Below, one piece after another: positions 26,467 to 35,600 of a DNA stretch of 64,000 bases (its first letter is position 1; the number at the start of each line of letters is the position of its first letter). Source of the stretch: Streptomyces sp. AC1-42W. Lineage in GTDB: Bacteria > Actinomycetota > Actinomycetes > Streptomycetales > Streptomycetaceae. Position numbers and translations under genes: made by a program. The stretch spans positions 2,852,001-2,916,000 of the forward strand of contig NZ_QKWY01000002.1 of assembly GCF_003248355.1 (NCBI RefSeq), written 5' to 3'. Under the pieces are notes generated by a model that did not search any database, had not been told where the DNA came from, and was given only the letters and a program-made list of their open reading frames with translations.

Positions 26467-27756
26467 TCACACGGCGGTTGCGGTGGGCTCGGGGGCGGCG
26501 GACGCCCCCGTCGCGGCGGGGGCCTTCCGCGTGATGGGCGCGCGCAGGGCGAGCGTCGCGGCGACGGGCGAGAACAGCGCGACACCCGCGCACAGCAGCC
26601 AGGTGCCGGTCACGCCCAGCGGGGCGGACAGCGAACTGAAGACGGCCAGGGACAGCGGCGCGGCTCCGATGCTGGAGAGCGAGAACGTCGACATCGCGGC
26701 GCCGAGCTTCCCCTCCGGCACGGCCTGCTGGTACGCGGTGACCAGGGCCGGGCCGTTCATCCCCGAGCAGAGGCCGACCGCGCCCGCCGTGACCGCGAGG
26801 ACGGGCGGCGACGGCATCAGCGCCATGGCGCCCAGGCCCACCGCCAGCCCGGTGCCGGTGACGACGAGCTTCACCGGGACCGGTATGCGGTGCGCGAGCG
26901 CGGCCCCGGCCGCCGCCGACACCAGGGCCCCGACACTGAACGCGGACAGTGCCGCCGCGACCGCCCCGATGCCCCAGCCCTCGCCGGAGGCACGCAGCGG
27001 CAGCGCGACCTCGGCCGGCCACAGGAACGCGAAGTCCATGCAGAAGCAGGCGATGAACATCCAGCGCAGCCGGGGATGGCCGCCCAGCAGCAGGAGCCCG
27101 TCACCGGAGCGCCGGAACAGCGACGGGCCGGGACCGTCGCCGCGTTCGGGCCGGCCCATGCCGCGCGTCACATGGAACGCGCAGACCAGCCAGACGGCGC
27201 AGCCGGCCGCCGACACCAGCATGGCCCCGGACAGTCCGCCCGCCACGACCAGCCAGGCTCCCAGCGGTGATCCGGCGATCGGCGCCAGCCGCATCACCAT
27301 GGCGAACAGCGAGTTGGCGCGGCCCAGATGCTCCTGCGGCGCCAGCCGGGTGAGCAGCACGCCCGACGCCGGTCCGGTCAGGCCGAGGAGCGAGCCCTCG
27401 ACCACGGCGACCGCGACCAGTGGCCAGAGGCTGTCGGCGCCCGCCGTGATCAGGGCGCCGACGGCCAGGACGGCGAGCCGGGTCGCGGTCGCCCGGAGCA
27501 CGACCGCGCGCGGGCCGAGGGTGTCGGCGAGCGCGCCGCCGAACAGCAGCATCAGGGCGCGCGGCAGCGTGGAGGCGAGGATCACGCAGGTGACCGCGGA
27601 TCGGCCGCCCAACTGCACGGCGGTCCAGTTCATGGCGATGATCAGGGCGAAGCTGCCGCACTGCACGGCGGCCTGCCCGGTGACGAAACTGCCGATGCGC
27701 CGCCAGTCGGGCGCCGGCCCCGCCTCGGGCGACGGAGCGGTGGAATGCGTAGTCAT
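26467..27756 (-). CDS. MFS transporter, probable product exporter
   Basis: A 429-residue protein with about twelve membrane helices. ATG 27756 is chosen because AGGAAG lies about eleven bases upstream. The loop 2-3 region (LFGGALADTLGPRAVVLRAT) is typical of drug-efflux MFS proteins of the enterobactin-exporter/macrolide-efflux type. The helix regions QEHLGRANSLFAMVMRLAPIAGSPLG and GLCSGMNGPALVTAYQQAVPEGKLGAAMS are also characteristic. It probably exports the NRPS product and may confer self-resistance. It lies between a 75-bp gap (27757-27831) and the PPTase gene, all on the minus strand. Confidence 0.88.
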   Translation of the reverse strand: MTTHSTAPSPEAGPAPDWRRIGSFVTGQAAVQCGSFALIIAMNWTAVQLGGRSAVTCVILASTLPRALMLLFGGALADTLGPRAVVLRATATRLAVLAVGALITAGADSLWPLVAVAVVEGSLLGLTGPASGVLLTRLAPQEHLGRANSLFAMVMRLAPIAGSPLGAWLVVAGGLSGAMLVSAAGCAVWLVCAFHVTRGMGRPERGDGPGPSLFRRSGDGLLLLGGHPRLRWMFIACFCMDFAFLWPAEVALPLRASGEGWGIGAVAAALSAFSVGALVSAAAGAALAHRIPVPVKLVVTGTGLAVGLGAMALMPSPPVLAVTAGAVGLCSGMNGPALVTAYQQAVPEGKLGAAMSTFSLSSIGAAPLSLAVFSSLSAPLGVTGTWLLCAGVALFSPVAATLALRAPITRKAPAATGASAAPEPTATAV

Positions 27757-27831
27757 GGGACTCGACTTCCTGGGGGAGTGGGCTCGAAGTGGTGGGAAGG
27801 GCTTCCTGCGGGCGGGGCTCTTGGACACCCC

Positions 27832-28215
27832 CTAGCGGTGGCGCCCCGCCGGGACGTGTACGGCGGTGGTCTCGCCGCGCAGTGCCGCCGCGACGGCCAG
27901 TGCGGCGGCGCGCACCACCGCCCGGCGCAGGGCCCGCCCGGCGCGCTCGCCGCGGACGCGGCCCTGGGTACGCAGTTCCAGGCAGCCGCCGAGATAGCCC
28001 CGGCCCGCCTCGGCGAGGGCCCGTTGGGCGCCCAGCCGGGCGGCGTCCGCGAGCGGGCCCCGGCCCTCCGCGCCGGGCGGACCCGCGCCCGGGGACGTGA
28101 CGGTGACACCGGGCGCCTCCCGGACCAGGAAGCGGGCCCGTACGGCATCGCGCCGCAGCCCGTCCCGGACCGGGGCGCCCGCGGCCGCGCGGCCACGGCG
28201 CGGGCGGGCGTTCAC
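27832..28215 (-). CDS. Small Ala/Arg-rich protein of unknown function in the precursor operon
   Basis: A 127-residue protein starting at GTG 28215, whose start overlaps the TGA of the upstream glutamate-synthase-like gene (GTGA). That overlap is the main evidence that it is real. The sequence is basic and Ala/Arg/Gly-rich, with LADAARLGAQRALAEAGRGYLGGCLELRTQGRVRGERAGRAL and a terminal ETTAVHVPAGRHR. There is no signal peptide or membrane helix and no recognisable family. Inference: an accessory subunit or chaperone for the mutase/oxidoreductase genes just upstream. Function unassigned. Confidence 0.6.
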   Translation of the reverse strand: MNARPRRGRAAAGAPVRDGLRRDAVRARFLVREAPGVTVTSPGAGPPGAEGRGPLADAARLGAQRALAEAGRGYLGGCLELRTQGRVRGERAGRALRRAVVRAAALAVAAALRGETTAVHVPAGRHR

Positions 28216-29489
28216 GGGGTGGCTCCCACCGCGGCCGGGCCCGCCGGCAGCGGGGCCGCGTCGGGCCACCACAGGTCGTCCGGGGCCAGCGCCGCCACCG
28301 CGTACTTGCCCAACGCGCTGATCAGCAGCCGCAGTTCGAGGGCGATGCTGTCGGCGAGGCGGATCAGACCGTGCTCCGGGTCCTCGTCCACCGCGATCAG
28401 GGCGGCCCTGCCGAGACCGGCCGCCCCGGCCCCCAGCGCGAGGGCACGCAGCACACGTCCGCCCTCCCACATCCGGCCACTGGCGAGCAGACAGCCCTCG
28501 GGCCGGCCCACACGGCGCAGACACTCCGCGAGCGGCAGGCCGACCTGGTCGAGGAAGACGCGGGGCGCCCAGCCGGTGCCGCCCTCCGCGCCGTCCACCG
28601 TGACGGCGTCCGCCCCCGCGCCCCACGCGGTGCGCGCGGCGTCCCCGATGTCACGGCCCGGATGGAACTTCACCCACGTACGGGCCCTGGGGAAGTTGTT
28701 CCGCATGAACCGCAGTTGCTGGCGCAGGATCTCGTCCGTGAACGTGCCGGGCGTGGCACAGCGCAGCCGCCGGCCGTCGCCCTCGCCGAACACCTCGGTG
28801 ACCGTGAACCGGGCCGCCAGCTGCTCCGCCTCCTCGCCGGAGACGACGGTCATGCCGCCGAGGCCGGGTTTCGCGCCCTGACCGGTCTTCAACTCGAAGC
28901 CCAGGCGCCCCGATTCGAGGAGCGGCCGGGTGGCGGGGTCGCTGTAGAGGAGGTTCCAGACCTCCGAGTCGGCGTCCTCGGTGGACTGCTGGACGACGAT
29001 GCCGCCGACCCCCTCGGGCGCCGCTTCGAGATACGCGTCGATACGGGCCAGGAGCGCGGAGCGGGCGGTGTCGCCGCCGCGCCGGTAGCCGTGGACGGGG
29101 ACCATGTTCTCGCCGATGACCATCGGGATGCCGAGGCGGCCGGCCTGCCGGGACGCCTGGACGGCGAGGTCGCCGCTGCCCGCCCGGGTCGAGCCGAAGG
29201 CCGACAGGTACAGCGGGAGCGCGGCGGTGAACCCGCCGACCCGGGCCGTCAGGTCCACATCGCCGGACTCGGGCTCGCGGGCCAGGTCGATGAGCTTCTC
29301 CAGCCGCTCCGGCATGAAGACCGGCGGCACGATCCTGGCCCGGTCCAGCGCGTCGCCGCCCGCCGCACCACCGGGGCCGAACAGTTCGGCACCGTACGAG
29401 CCGGGGTCGGGGAACACTTCGGCGGTGCCGCGCCGGGCGCGGGCGCGGATCTCGCGCTCGGGGAAGCCGGCCGCGCCGAGGGCGCTCAC
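28212..29489 (-). CDS. FMN-binding glutamate synthase-like oxidoreductase
   Basis: A 425-residue protein matching the central FMN domain of glutamate synthase large subunits. GTG 29489 is chosen because it overlaps the upstream stop (GTGA). Motifs are GFELKTGQGAKPGLGG near residue 200 (the GltB KIxQGAKPGxGG motif), VTVDGAEGGTGWAP near 300 (GltB DGxxGGTGAxP) and CLLASGRMWEGGRVLRALALGAGAAGLGRA near 340-370. There is no glutaminase domain, no GXGXG domain and no obvious 3Fe-4S cysteine cluster. Inference: it processes an amino- or imino-acid intermediate, or ammonia, in the same pathway as the mutase and amide ligase encoded upstream. The exact reaction is unknown. Confidence 0.8.
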   Translation of the reverse strand: MSALGAAGFPEREIRARARRGTAEVFPDPGSYGAELFGPGGAAGGDALDRARIVPPVFMPERLEKLIDLAREPESGDVDLTARVGGFTAALPLYLSAFGSTRAGSGDLAVQASRQAGRLGIPMVIGENMVPVHGYRRGGDTARSALLARIDAYLEAAPEGVGGIVVQQSTEDADSEVWNLLYSDPATRPLLESGRLGFELKTGQGAKPGLGGMTVVSGEEAEQLAARFTVTEVFGEGDGRRLRCATPGTFTDEILRQQLRFMRNNFPRARTWVKFHPGRDIGDAARTAWGAGADAVTVDGAEGGTGWAPRVFLDQVGLPLAECLRRVGRPEGCLLASGRMWEGGRVLRALALGAGAAGLGRAALIAVDEDPEHGLIRLADSIALELRLLISALGKYAVAALAPDDLWWPDAAPLPAGPAAVGATP

Positions 29490-31870
29490 GGGGCCACCAC
29501 GCCGGGGAGCTTCGGGTAGGCGCTGACCTGCCACAGGGCGTCGAGCCCGGTGAGGAAGCGGACGAGCCGCTGGAGGCCCATGCCGAAGCCGGCGCTGGCC
29601 GGGATGCCCTCGCGGGCCTCCTTGAGGTACCAGGCGTACTTGGCCGGGTTCTCGCCGCTCTCCCGCATCCGGGTGACGATGGTCGCGTAGTCGGACTCGC
29701 GCTCGCTGCCGGAGACCAGCTCGCCGTAGCCGTGCGGGGCGATGAGGTCGAAGTTGCGCAGCACGCCGGGGCGTTCGGGGTCCTCGCGGTCGTAGAAGCC
29801 GCGCGAGCCCTTGGGGTAGTCGTTGATGAAGAACGGCCGGTCGCTCTCCAGCGAGAGGATGCGCTCACCGGTCCAGTCGATCTCGCTGCCGGGGTTCTGC
29901 GGATGCCCGGCGGCCTGCAGCCGGGCGACGGCCTCCTGATGGGTGCACACGTCGTACTTGCCGCCGCGCACATCCGCGAAGTCGGCCTCCTGGCGGCCCA
30001 GTCCGGTGAGCAGATCGGGCACGGCGCTCCACACGTGCTCGGCGACGCGCGTGAGCAGCCCGGCGGCGACCTCCTGGGCGTCCTCGCGGCTCGCGCCGGC
30101 GATCTCGACGTCGATCTGGTGGAACTCGACGAGATGGCGCCCGGTGGTGGCGGTCTCCTCCGGCTCCACCCGGACGTTGGGCGCGATGTAGAACAGCTTC
30201 GGAAAGCCGTGCAGCGACGCCTGCTTGTAGAGGATGGCGCTGGTCATCAGCTTGTACGGGCGCCCGTAGTAGTCGACGTCCAGGGCCTTGGCGCCCCGGC
30301 CGCCCGGATCGGTGACGGGCCCCACCAGCGGGGGCAGCAGCTCGACGAAGCCGGACTCCCGCAGATGGTCGCGGGCCGCCCGCAGCGCCTCCTGCTGGAC
30401 GAGCATGGCGGCGCGCAGCTGCGGGGAGCGCAGGTGCTCACCGAGCGGGGGCGGCAGCGCGGGGCCTGCGGGCTGCGGGGCGTGATCCATGACGGGCTCC
30501 TGTTCGTGGTGGCGGTGCGGCGGGACGGCGGGGGCGGACGGCCGGTGGACGGGTACGGGGTCGGGCGGTGGTCTGTCGTAGCGGTCGGCCATGTGGTGCA
30601 GGGCGGTGAGCAGGCCGTTGGCGGTGAGCGGCGCGGCTCCGGACGGGGCGTCGGGGTGGATCGGCATCGCGCCCGTGTCCGACCAGCGCAGCCGCCCGTC
30701 CGCGCCGATGACGCTGCGGGAGCGGCCGGCGTTGTCGGGGTGCAGGCAGAACGGCACGTCCAGCAGCCCGCGTGCGAAGGCGGCGGGCAGCGCGCGGGCC
30801 AGCTCGGGGCACACCCCGAGGACGGCCTCCACCAGCGTCCGGGCCTCGATGTAGACCTCCGAGTCGTCCGGGCCGCCCGGCTCCGGCGGACCGGCGAGCG
30901 CGGCGGCCGCGGCGGCGGTCTCCAGGGCGCGGACGTTCTCCCCGACGGTCGGGATACGACGGGACTCGGCGGTCGTCTTCACGAGGAGCCGGTCCGCCCC
31001 GGCCCGGACCGCCAGCCGCGCGGACGCTTCGAGCAGCCGGGTCGCGCCGCGTTCGGTGCGCGGGTAGACGCCCATGTAGGTGTAGAGGACGACATGGTGG
31101 TCCACACCCGGGGGCAGGAACTCGGCGGCCAGCCGGCGCAGCGCCCGTATCGCCTCCTCGTCCTGGCCCGGATCGGTCTGCTGCGCGTAGCTCAGCGAAA
31201 CGCTGCGCAGGCCGTGCTGGGCGAAGAACAGGCACTCCAGCAGGCTCGTCGCGACGAGTAGACCGGGCGGGCAGAGCTGGCCGAGCAGACAGCCGCCGAA
31301 GCTCTCCAGATGCGGGACGGAACCGGGGCGCGCGCTCGCGGCCAGCAGTTCGCACCCCTGCGCCCAGGCGGCGACGGACTCGCGCAGCGGGGTGCGGCCG
31401 TAGGGCAGGCAGTAGGACACCGGCCCGCCCTCGGTGGCGTCCAGGCCGGCGGCGACCAGGGCCCGGATGATGGCCTGCGGCCGGGCGGAGCCGTGCCGGA
31501 CCTGGACGGGGAAGCCGGCGTCGTGGACGCCGTCGAGCAGGGCGCGGGTGACGGCGAGCGGGTGCGCGGCGATCGGGTAGCCGTTGAGCCCGGCCCCCTC
31601 CGCGAGCGCGGCCCGGGCTCCGGCGAGGTCACCGACGCGGGTGTAGCTGTCGATGGTGAGGGTGCCCGCGGTGGTCGCGGTGGCGTTTCTGGTCCGCTCC
31701 AGTCCGGCGCGCATGGTACGCGGGTCGGCGAAGCCCATACGGGGCTGGACGACCAGCCGTCCGGAGGCGGCGGCGTCCGCGACGAACGCGCCGAAGGGGC
31801 GGGGGGCACCGGCGGTGAGAATGCGGGGAGCGCCGACGGCTGCGGGGCGGGGGGTGTCGGCGGGGGTCAT
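29486..31870 (-). CDS. Glutamate mutase E-type subunit fused to an AsnRS-like amide ligase
   Basis: A 794-residue two-part protein starting at ATG 31870 within the stop of the S-subunit gene (ATGA). Residues about 25-440 match glutamate mutase epsilon: VVQPRMGFAD (about 45), GTLTIDSYTRVGD (about 73), LNGYP, QVRHGS, EGGPVSYCLPYGRTPL, ESFGGCLLGQLCPP (about 190) and SLSYAQQ. After a Pro/His linker, residues about 461-794 are a class II aminoacyl-tRNA synthetase core of the AspRS/AsnRS type without an anticodon domain: motif 2 NVRVEPEETATTGRHLVEFHQ (about 565) and motif 3 GFGMGLQRL (about 762). Known: archaeal AsnRS-related paralogues make asparagine from Asp. Inference: Glu to 3-methylAsp to 3-methylAsn. 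Met461 (codon at 30490-30488) has its own AGGAG seven bases upstream, so a separate ligase may also be made. Confidence 0.88.
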   Translation of the reverse strand: MTPADTPRPAAVGAPRILTAGAPRPFGAFVADAAASGRLVVQPRMGFADPRTMRAGLERTRNATATTAGTLTIDSYTRVGDLAGARAALAEGAGLNGYPIAAHPLAVTRALLDGVHDAGFPVQVRHGSARPQAIIRALVAAGLDATEGGPVSYCLPYGRTPLRESVAAWAQGCELLAASARPGSVPHLESFGGCLLGQLCPPGLLVATSLLECLFFAQHGLRSVSLSYAQQTDPGQDEEAIRALRRLAAEFLPPGVDHHVVLYTYMGVYPRTERGATRLLEASARLAVRAGADRLLVKTTAESRRIPTVGENVRALETAAAAAALAGPPEPGGPDDSEVYIEARTLVEAVLGVCPELARALPAAFARGLLDVPFCLHPDNAGRSRSVIGADGRLRWSDTGAMPIHPDAPSGAAPLTANGLLTALHHMADRYDRPPPDPVPVHRPSAPAVPPHRHHEQEPVMDHAPQPAGPALPPPLGEHLRSPQLRAAMLVQQEALRAARDHLRESGFVELLPPLVGPVTDPGGRGAKALDVDYYGRPYKLMTSAILYKQASLHGFPKLFYIAPNVRVEPEETATTGRHLVEFHQIDVEIAGASREDAQEVAAGLLTRVAEHVWSAVPDLLTGLGRQEADFADVRGGKYDVCTHQEAVARLQAAGHPQNPGSEIDWTGERILSLESDRPFFINDYPKGSRGFYDREDPERPGVLRNFDLIAPHGYGELVSGSERESDYATIVTRMRESGENPAKYAWYLKEAREGIPASAGFGMGLQRLVRFLTGLDALWQVSAYPKLPGVVAP

Positions 31871-32277
31871 GCCACCACCCGGTGCGCGGCGAGGAAGACG
31901 CACAGGGCCTCCAGATCGGCGGCCCCGTCGCCCAGGACGGCGTCGCAGCCCGCCGCGCGCAGCCGGTCCGCCTCCGCCTCGCCGGAGCAGTCGGCGGTGC
32001 CCAGCTTGCCGCCGACCGCCACCGGCAGCGCGGCCAGCTCCGGTTCGGCGCGCAGCGCGCGCACGGCGGCGAGGGCGTCGCGGTGGCCGTGGCCGTTGAC
32101 GCTGCTGAGCACGACCGCGTCGGGGGCATGCCGGCGACAGGCGGCCGTGAGCAGCCGGGGACTCACACAGGGGCCCAGCGCGACGACGTCGTGCCCCCGC
32201 TCCTCCAGGAACAGCCCGAGATAGACGAGATTCCAGGTGTGGGAGTCCGAAGCGGTTCCGCTCAGGAGTATCTTCAT
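31867..32277 (-). CDS. Cobalamin-binding small subunit, glutamate mutase S type
   Basis: A 136-residue B12-binding domain protein. It starts MKILLSGTASDSHTWNLVYLGLFLEERGHDVVALG, where DSH is the D-x-H pair whose His coordinates cobalt in base-off cobalamin. The usual Gly three residues later is Asn here. SSVNGHG and VGGKLGTAD match the other B12-tail contacts (SxL and GG regions). It should pair with the E-type subunit encoded by the overlapping next gene to form a carbon-skeleton mutase converting L-Glu to L-threo-3-methylaspartate. It is the first gene of the precursor arm, after the NRPS-arm terminator and its own promoter region with CGGCAG boxes. Confidence 0.9.
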   Translation of the reverse strand: MKILLSGTASDSHTWNLVYLGLFLEERGHDVVALGPCVSPRLLTAACRRHAPDAVVLSSVNGHGHRDALAAVRALRAEPELAALPVAVGGKLGTADCSGEAEADRLRAAGCDAVLGDGAADLEALCVFLAAHRVVA

Positions 32278-32319
32278 GCCTTCGATGCTATGTATGGAAA
32301 TGTTTTCCCGGCGGAAGTC

Positions 32320-32342
32320 GAGCGGCAGTAACCGGCGGCAGT
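32320..32342 (-). promoter_or_regulatory. CGGCAGT box pair upstream of the glutamate mutase operon
   Basis: On the + strand, CGGCAGT occurs at 32323-32329 and 32336-32342, a 13-bp period. The 9-mer GAGCGGCAG (32320-32328) is shared with the NRPS promoters at 39908-39916 and 60312-60320. In the transcribed (minus) direction it reads CTGCCGCTC. AT-rich sequence with TACATA/TAGCAT lies between the boxes and the start codon at 32277. Confidence 0.55.
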
Positions 32343-32379
32343 TTCCGGTCCCGGAATTTCCTACGGGAGGGCGCGCGAA

Positions 32380-32416
32380 AAGGCCGCGCCCCGCAGGATG
32401 TGCGGGGCGCGGCCTT
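32380..32416 (-). terminator. Rho-independent terminator ending the NRPS arm
   Basis: A perfect 16-bp GC-rich stem (32380-32395 with 32401-32416) closes a 5-base loop, GGATG. Read leftward, the stem is followed by TTTC. It lies 14 bp after the mbtH stop codon, so it terminates the NRPS transcript and separates it from the mutase operon. Confidence 0.88.
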
Positions 32417-32430
32417 GACGGGAATTCCGG

Positions 32431-32646
32431 TCAGGCGTACTGCTCGACCAGGCTGCGGGGGCGGATGTCGGTCCAGTTCGCGGTGATGTACTCCAGGGCG
32501 GCGGCCCGGTCACCGGCCCCCCAGACGCTGTTCCAGCCCGCCGGGATGTCGGCGAAGGCCGGCCAGAGGGAATGCTGGCCCTCGTCGTTCACCACGACGT
32601 GGAAGGAGCCCTCGGCGTCGTCGAAAGGGTTCACGATGTCGCTCAT
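32431..32646 (-). CDS. mbtH: MbtH-like NRPS accessory protein
   Basis: A 71-residue MbtH-family protein: NPFDDAEGSFHVVVNDEGQHSLWP, then PAGWNSVWG and YITANWTDIRPRSL. The conserved Trp residues and the length are typical. Known: MbtH proteins bind and stabilise certain A domains and stimulate adenylation. It starts in the stop codon of the terminal NRPS gene (ATGA at 32646) and is the last gene before the terminator, so it is made together with the assembly line and probably serves several of its A domains. Confidence 0.97.
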   Translation of the reverse strand: MSDIVNPFDDAEGSFHVVVNDEGQHSLWPAFADIPAGWNSVWGAGDRAAALEYITANWTDIRPRSLVEQYA

Positions 32647-35600
32647 GAATAACTCCTCGTTTCGTTTTCCCGCAGGGTTTCTTCCTGCAGTGCGGAGAGT
32701 TTCTCCGCGATGACTTTCCCGATGTGTGCGAGAGGTTCTTCCTCGGTCATCCGGAGATGTCCGCATTCCACGGTGTGGTTCTCCGCCGTCCCGGTCAGGA
32801 ACGGATTCCAGGTGGCGGCCAGCGCGCCTTCCGGTTCGCCGGGCCTGCGGGCCGTGAAGAAGACCGCGCCGGTGTCGGCGACCCCGGGGACGTGCCGGGA
32901 CATGAGCGTCGCGTGGGTCTCCGAGGCGCGCAGCACGGCCCGGATCTCGCCGGCGCTGAACCCGCCCAGGACCGGGTCCTCGCGGCGCACCCGCTCCACC
33001 GCCGCCGGCAGCTCCTCCTCGCCCAGCGGCACGGCCGACTCCAGCTCCTCGGGCGGCAGCACGGACACACTGCCCGGCCCCGTCTGGTGGACGTCCATCA
33101 GCGCGAGCAGCTCGACCCGCTGACCGGCCGCGCGCAGCCGGACGGCCATGGTGTGCGCGACGATCCCGCCGAAGGACCAGCCGAGCAGCCGGTACGGGCC
33201 CCAGGGCTGGACCTGCCGGATGCGCTCCAGATAGTCGTCGGCCATCTCCTCGACCGTGCGCGGCCGGTGACCGGGCTCGCTCAGCGCGCGGGCCTGGAGG
33301 GCGTACAGCGGCTGGTCGTCCCCGAGATGGCGGGCCAGGCCCGCGTACGACCAGCCGACCCCGGTCCCCGGATGCACGCAGAACAGCGGGCGGCGGCTGC
33401 CCCGGACGTTCAGCGGCAGCAGCACCCCCATGGCGCCGGCCGTGCCGTCCGGGTCCTGCGCGCCGAGCAGCCCGGCCGGGGTCGGCGCACGGAACAGGTC
33501 CCGCACCCCGCGGTCCACGCCCAGCACCGACCGCACCCGGCTCACCAGGCGCACACCGAGCAGCGAATGCCCGCCCAGGGCGAAGAAGTTGTCGTCGAGG
33601 CCGACCTTCGGCACGCCCAGGATCTCGGCGAACAGCCCGCACAGCACCTCCTCGCGTGCGTTGCGCGGCGCCCGGTGCGCGGCGGCCGGCCGGTCCGGCG
33701 CGGGCAGCGCCCGGCGGTCCGGCTTGCCGTTGACCGTCAGCGGCAGGGCGTCCAGGACGACGACCGCCGAGGGCACCAGATGGGCGGGCAGCGCGGTACG
33801 GGCCAGGGCCAGCAGTTCCGCCCCGGTGACGGTGCGGCCGGCGCGCGGCACCGCGTAGCCGACGAGGCTCCGCTCGCCCGGCCGGTCCTCGCGGACCACG
33901 GCGAGCGCCTGGCCGACCTCCGGATGGGCGGCGAGCGCGTGCTCGACCTCTCCGGGCTCGATCCGTACCCCGCGCAGCTTGACCTGGCCGTCCGCCCGCC
34001 CCAGGAACCGCAGTTCGCCGTCCGGCGTCCACACCACCCGGTCGCCGGTGCGGTACATCCGGCTGCCGTCCGCCTCGAACGGGTCGGGCACGAAGCGTTC
34101 GGCGGTCAGGTCGGGGCGCCCGGTGTAGCCGCGCGCCACATGCGTACCGGCGATGTACAGCTCGCCGGGCACCCCCGGCGGCACGGGCCGCAGCGCGCCG
34201 TCCAGGACGTGGCTGCGGGTGTTGTCCATCGGCCGGCCCAGATGCAGCCCGGCCGCGCCGAGCGAGCCCCGGCCGCCGGTGAGCCACTGGTTGTGCGAGG
34301 CGAACGTCGTCTCGGTGGGCCCGTAGGAGTGCACCAGGACGGTGTCCGGACAGTGCGTCAGCACCCGCTGCACGGCGGCCGGCGACGCGACGTCACCGCC
34401 CGTCCACACCTCGCGCAGCAGCCGCAGCGTGTCCAGCGCCTCGTCGGCCATCACATGGAACAGGCCCACGGTGAAGTAGGCGGCGGTGACGCCGTGGTCC
34501 CGGACGGCACGCCCGGTCTCCGCGAGGTCGGTGCCGTCGCCCGGCACGATCACCAGAGCGCCGCCGTTGATCAGCGGCACCCACATCTCGAAGACCGAGG
34601 CGTCGAACCCGGTCGCGGAGTGCACCAGCATCCGCCGGGGGCCGCCCGCCAGGACGTCGCGGTCGACGGCGAGTTCGGTGACGTTGCGATGGGTGACGCC
34701 GACGCCCTTGGGGCGGCCCGTCGAGCCGGAGGTGAACATCACGTACATCAGGTCGTCCCCGGCGACCGCCGCGGCCTCGAACGGCGCCGGTGCGCCGTCC
34801 CCGGCCGGTGCGTCGACCGTCAGCAGCGGTACGGAGACCTCAGCGGGCACCGTGCCCGTGTGCGCGGTGTCGGTCGCGACGAGGCGGAGGCCGGCGTCCT
34901 GGACCATGAGCGCGATCCGCGCCTCGGGCAGGGCCGGGTCCAGCGGGACGTAGGCGGCGCCGCACTTGAGGACGGCGAGCGCGGTCACCACCAGCGGTAC
35001 CCCGCGTTCGAGGAGCACCCCCACACTGTCGCCCCGGCGCACCCCGGCCGCGCGCAGCCGGGCGGCCAGCGCGCCGGCGCGGGCGTCCAGTTCGCCGTAG
35101 CCGACCGTCTCCGCGTCGGTGATCAGGGCGGGGCGGTCCGGCGTGAGTACGCCCCGGCGGGCGATCAGCTCGTGCACCGCGGCCCGGTCGCGGGTCGGGG
35201 TCGCGGTGTCGTTGTACTCGTGGACCAGCCGGAACCGCTCATCGGCGGTGAGCAGGTCCACCGCGCCGATCCGCGTCCCGGCGTCGGCGGCGACGGTGCG
35301 CAGCAGCCGCCCGATGTGCGCGGCGAGCAGCGCGGCCGTGTCGGCGCCGAACAGGTCCGTGGCGTATTCGAGGCCGCCCGCGAGACCGGCCGGCCGGCCC
35401 TCCTCGTCCTTGCGCTCCCACAGCGCGAGCGTCAGGTCGAACTTGGTGGACAGCTCCTCCAGCGGCGCCGGCTCGGGCCGCAGCAGCGGGGTCCCGGTGT
35501 CGGTTCCGGTGTCCGTGTAGTCGTGGTGGAGCTGTACGACGTACTGGGTGAGCGGGTGGTGGGCGGTGGAGCGGGCCGGGTTGAGGTGCTCCACGATCCG

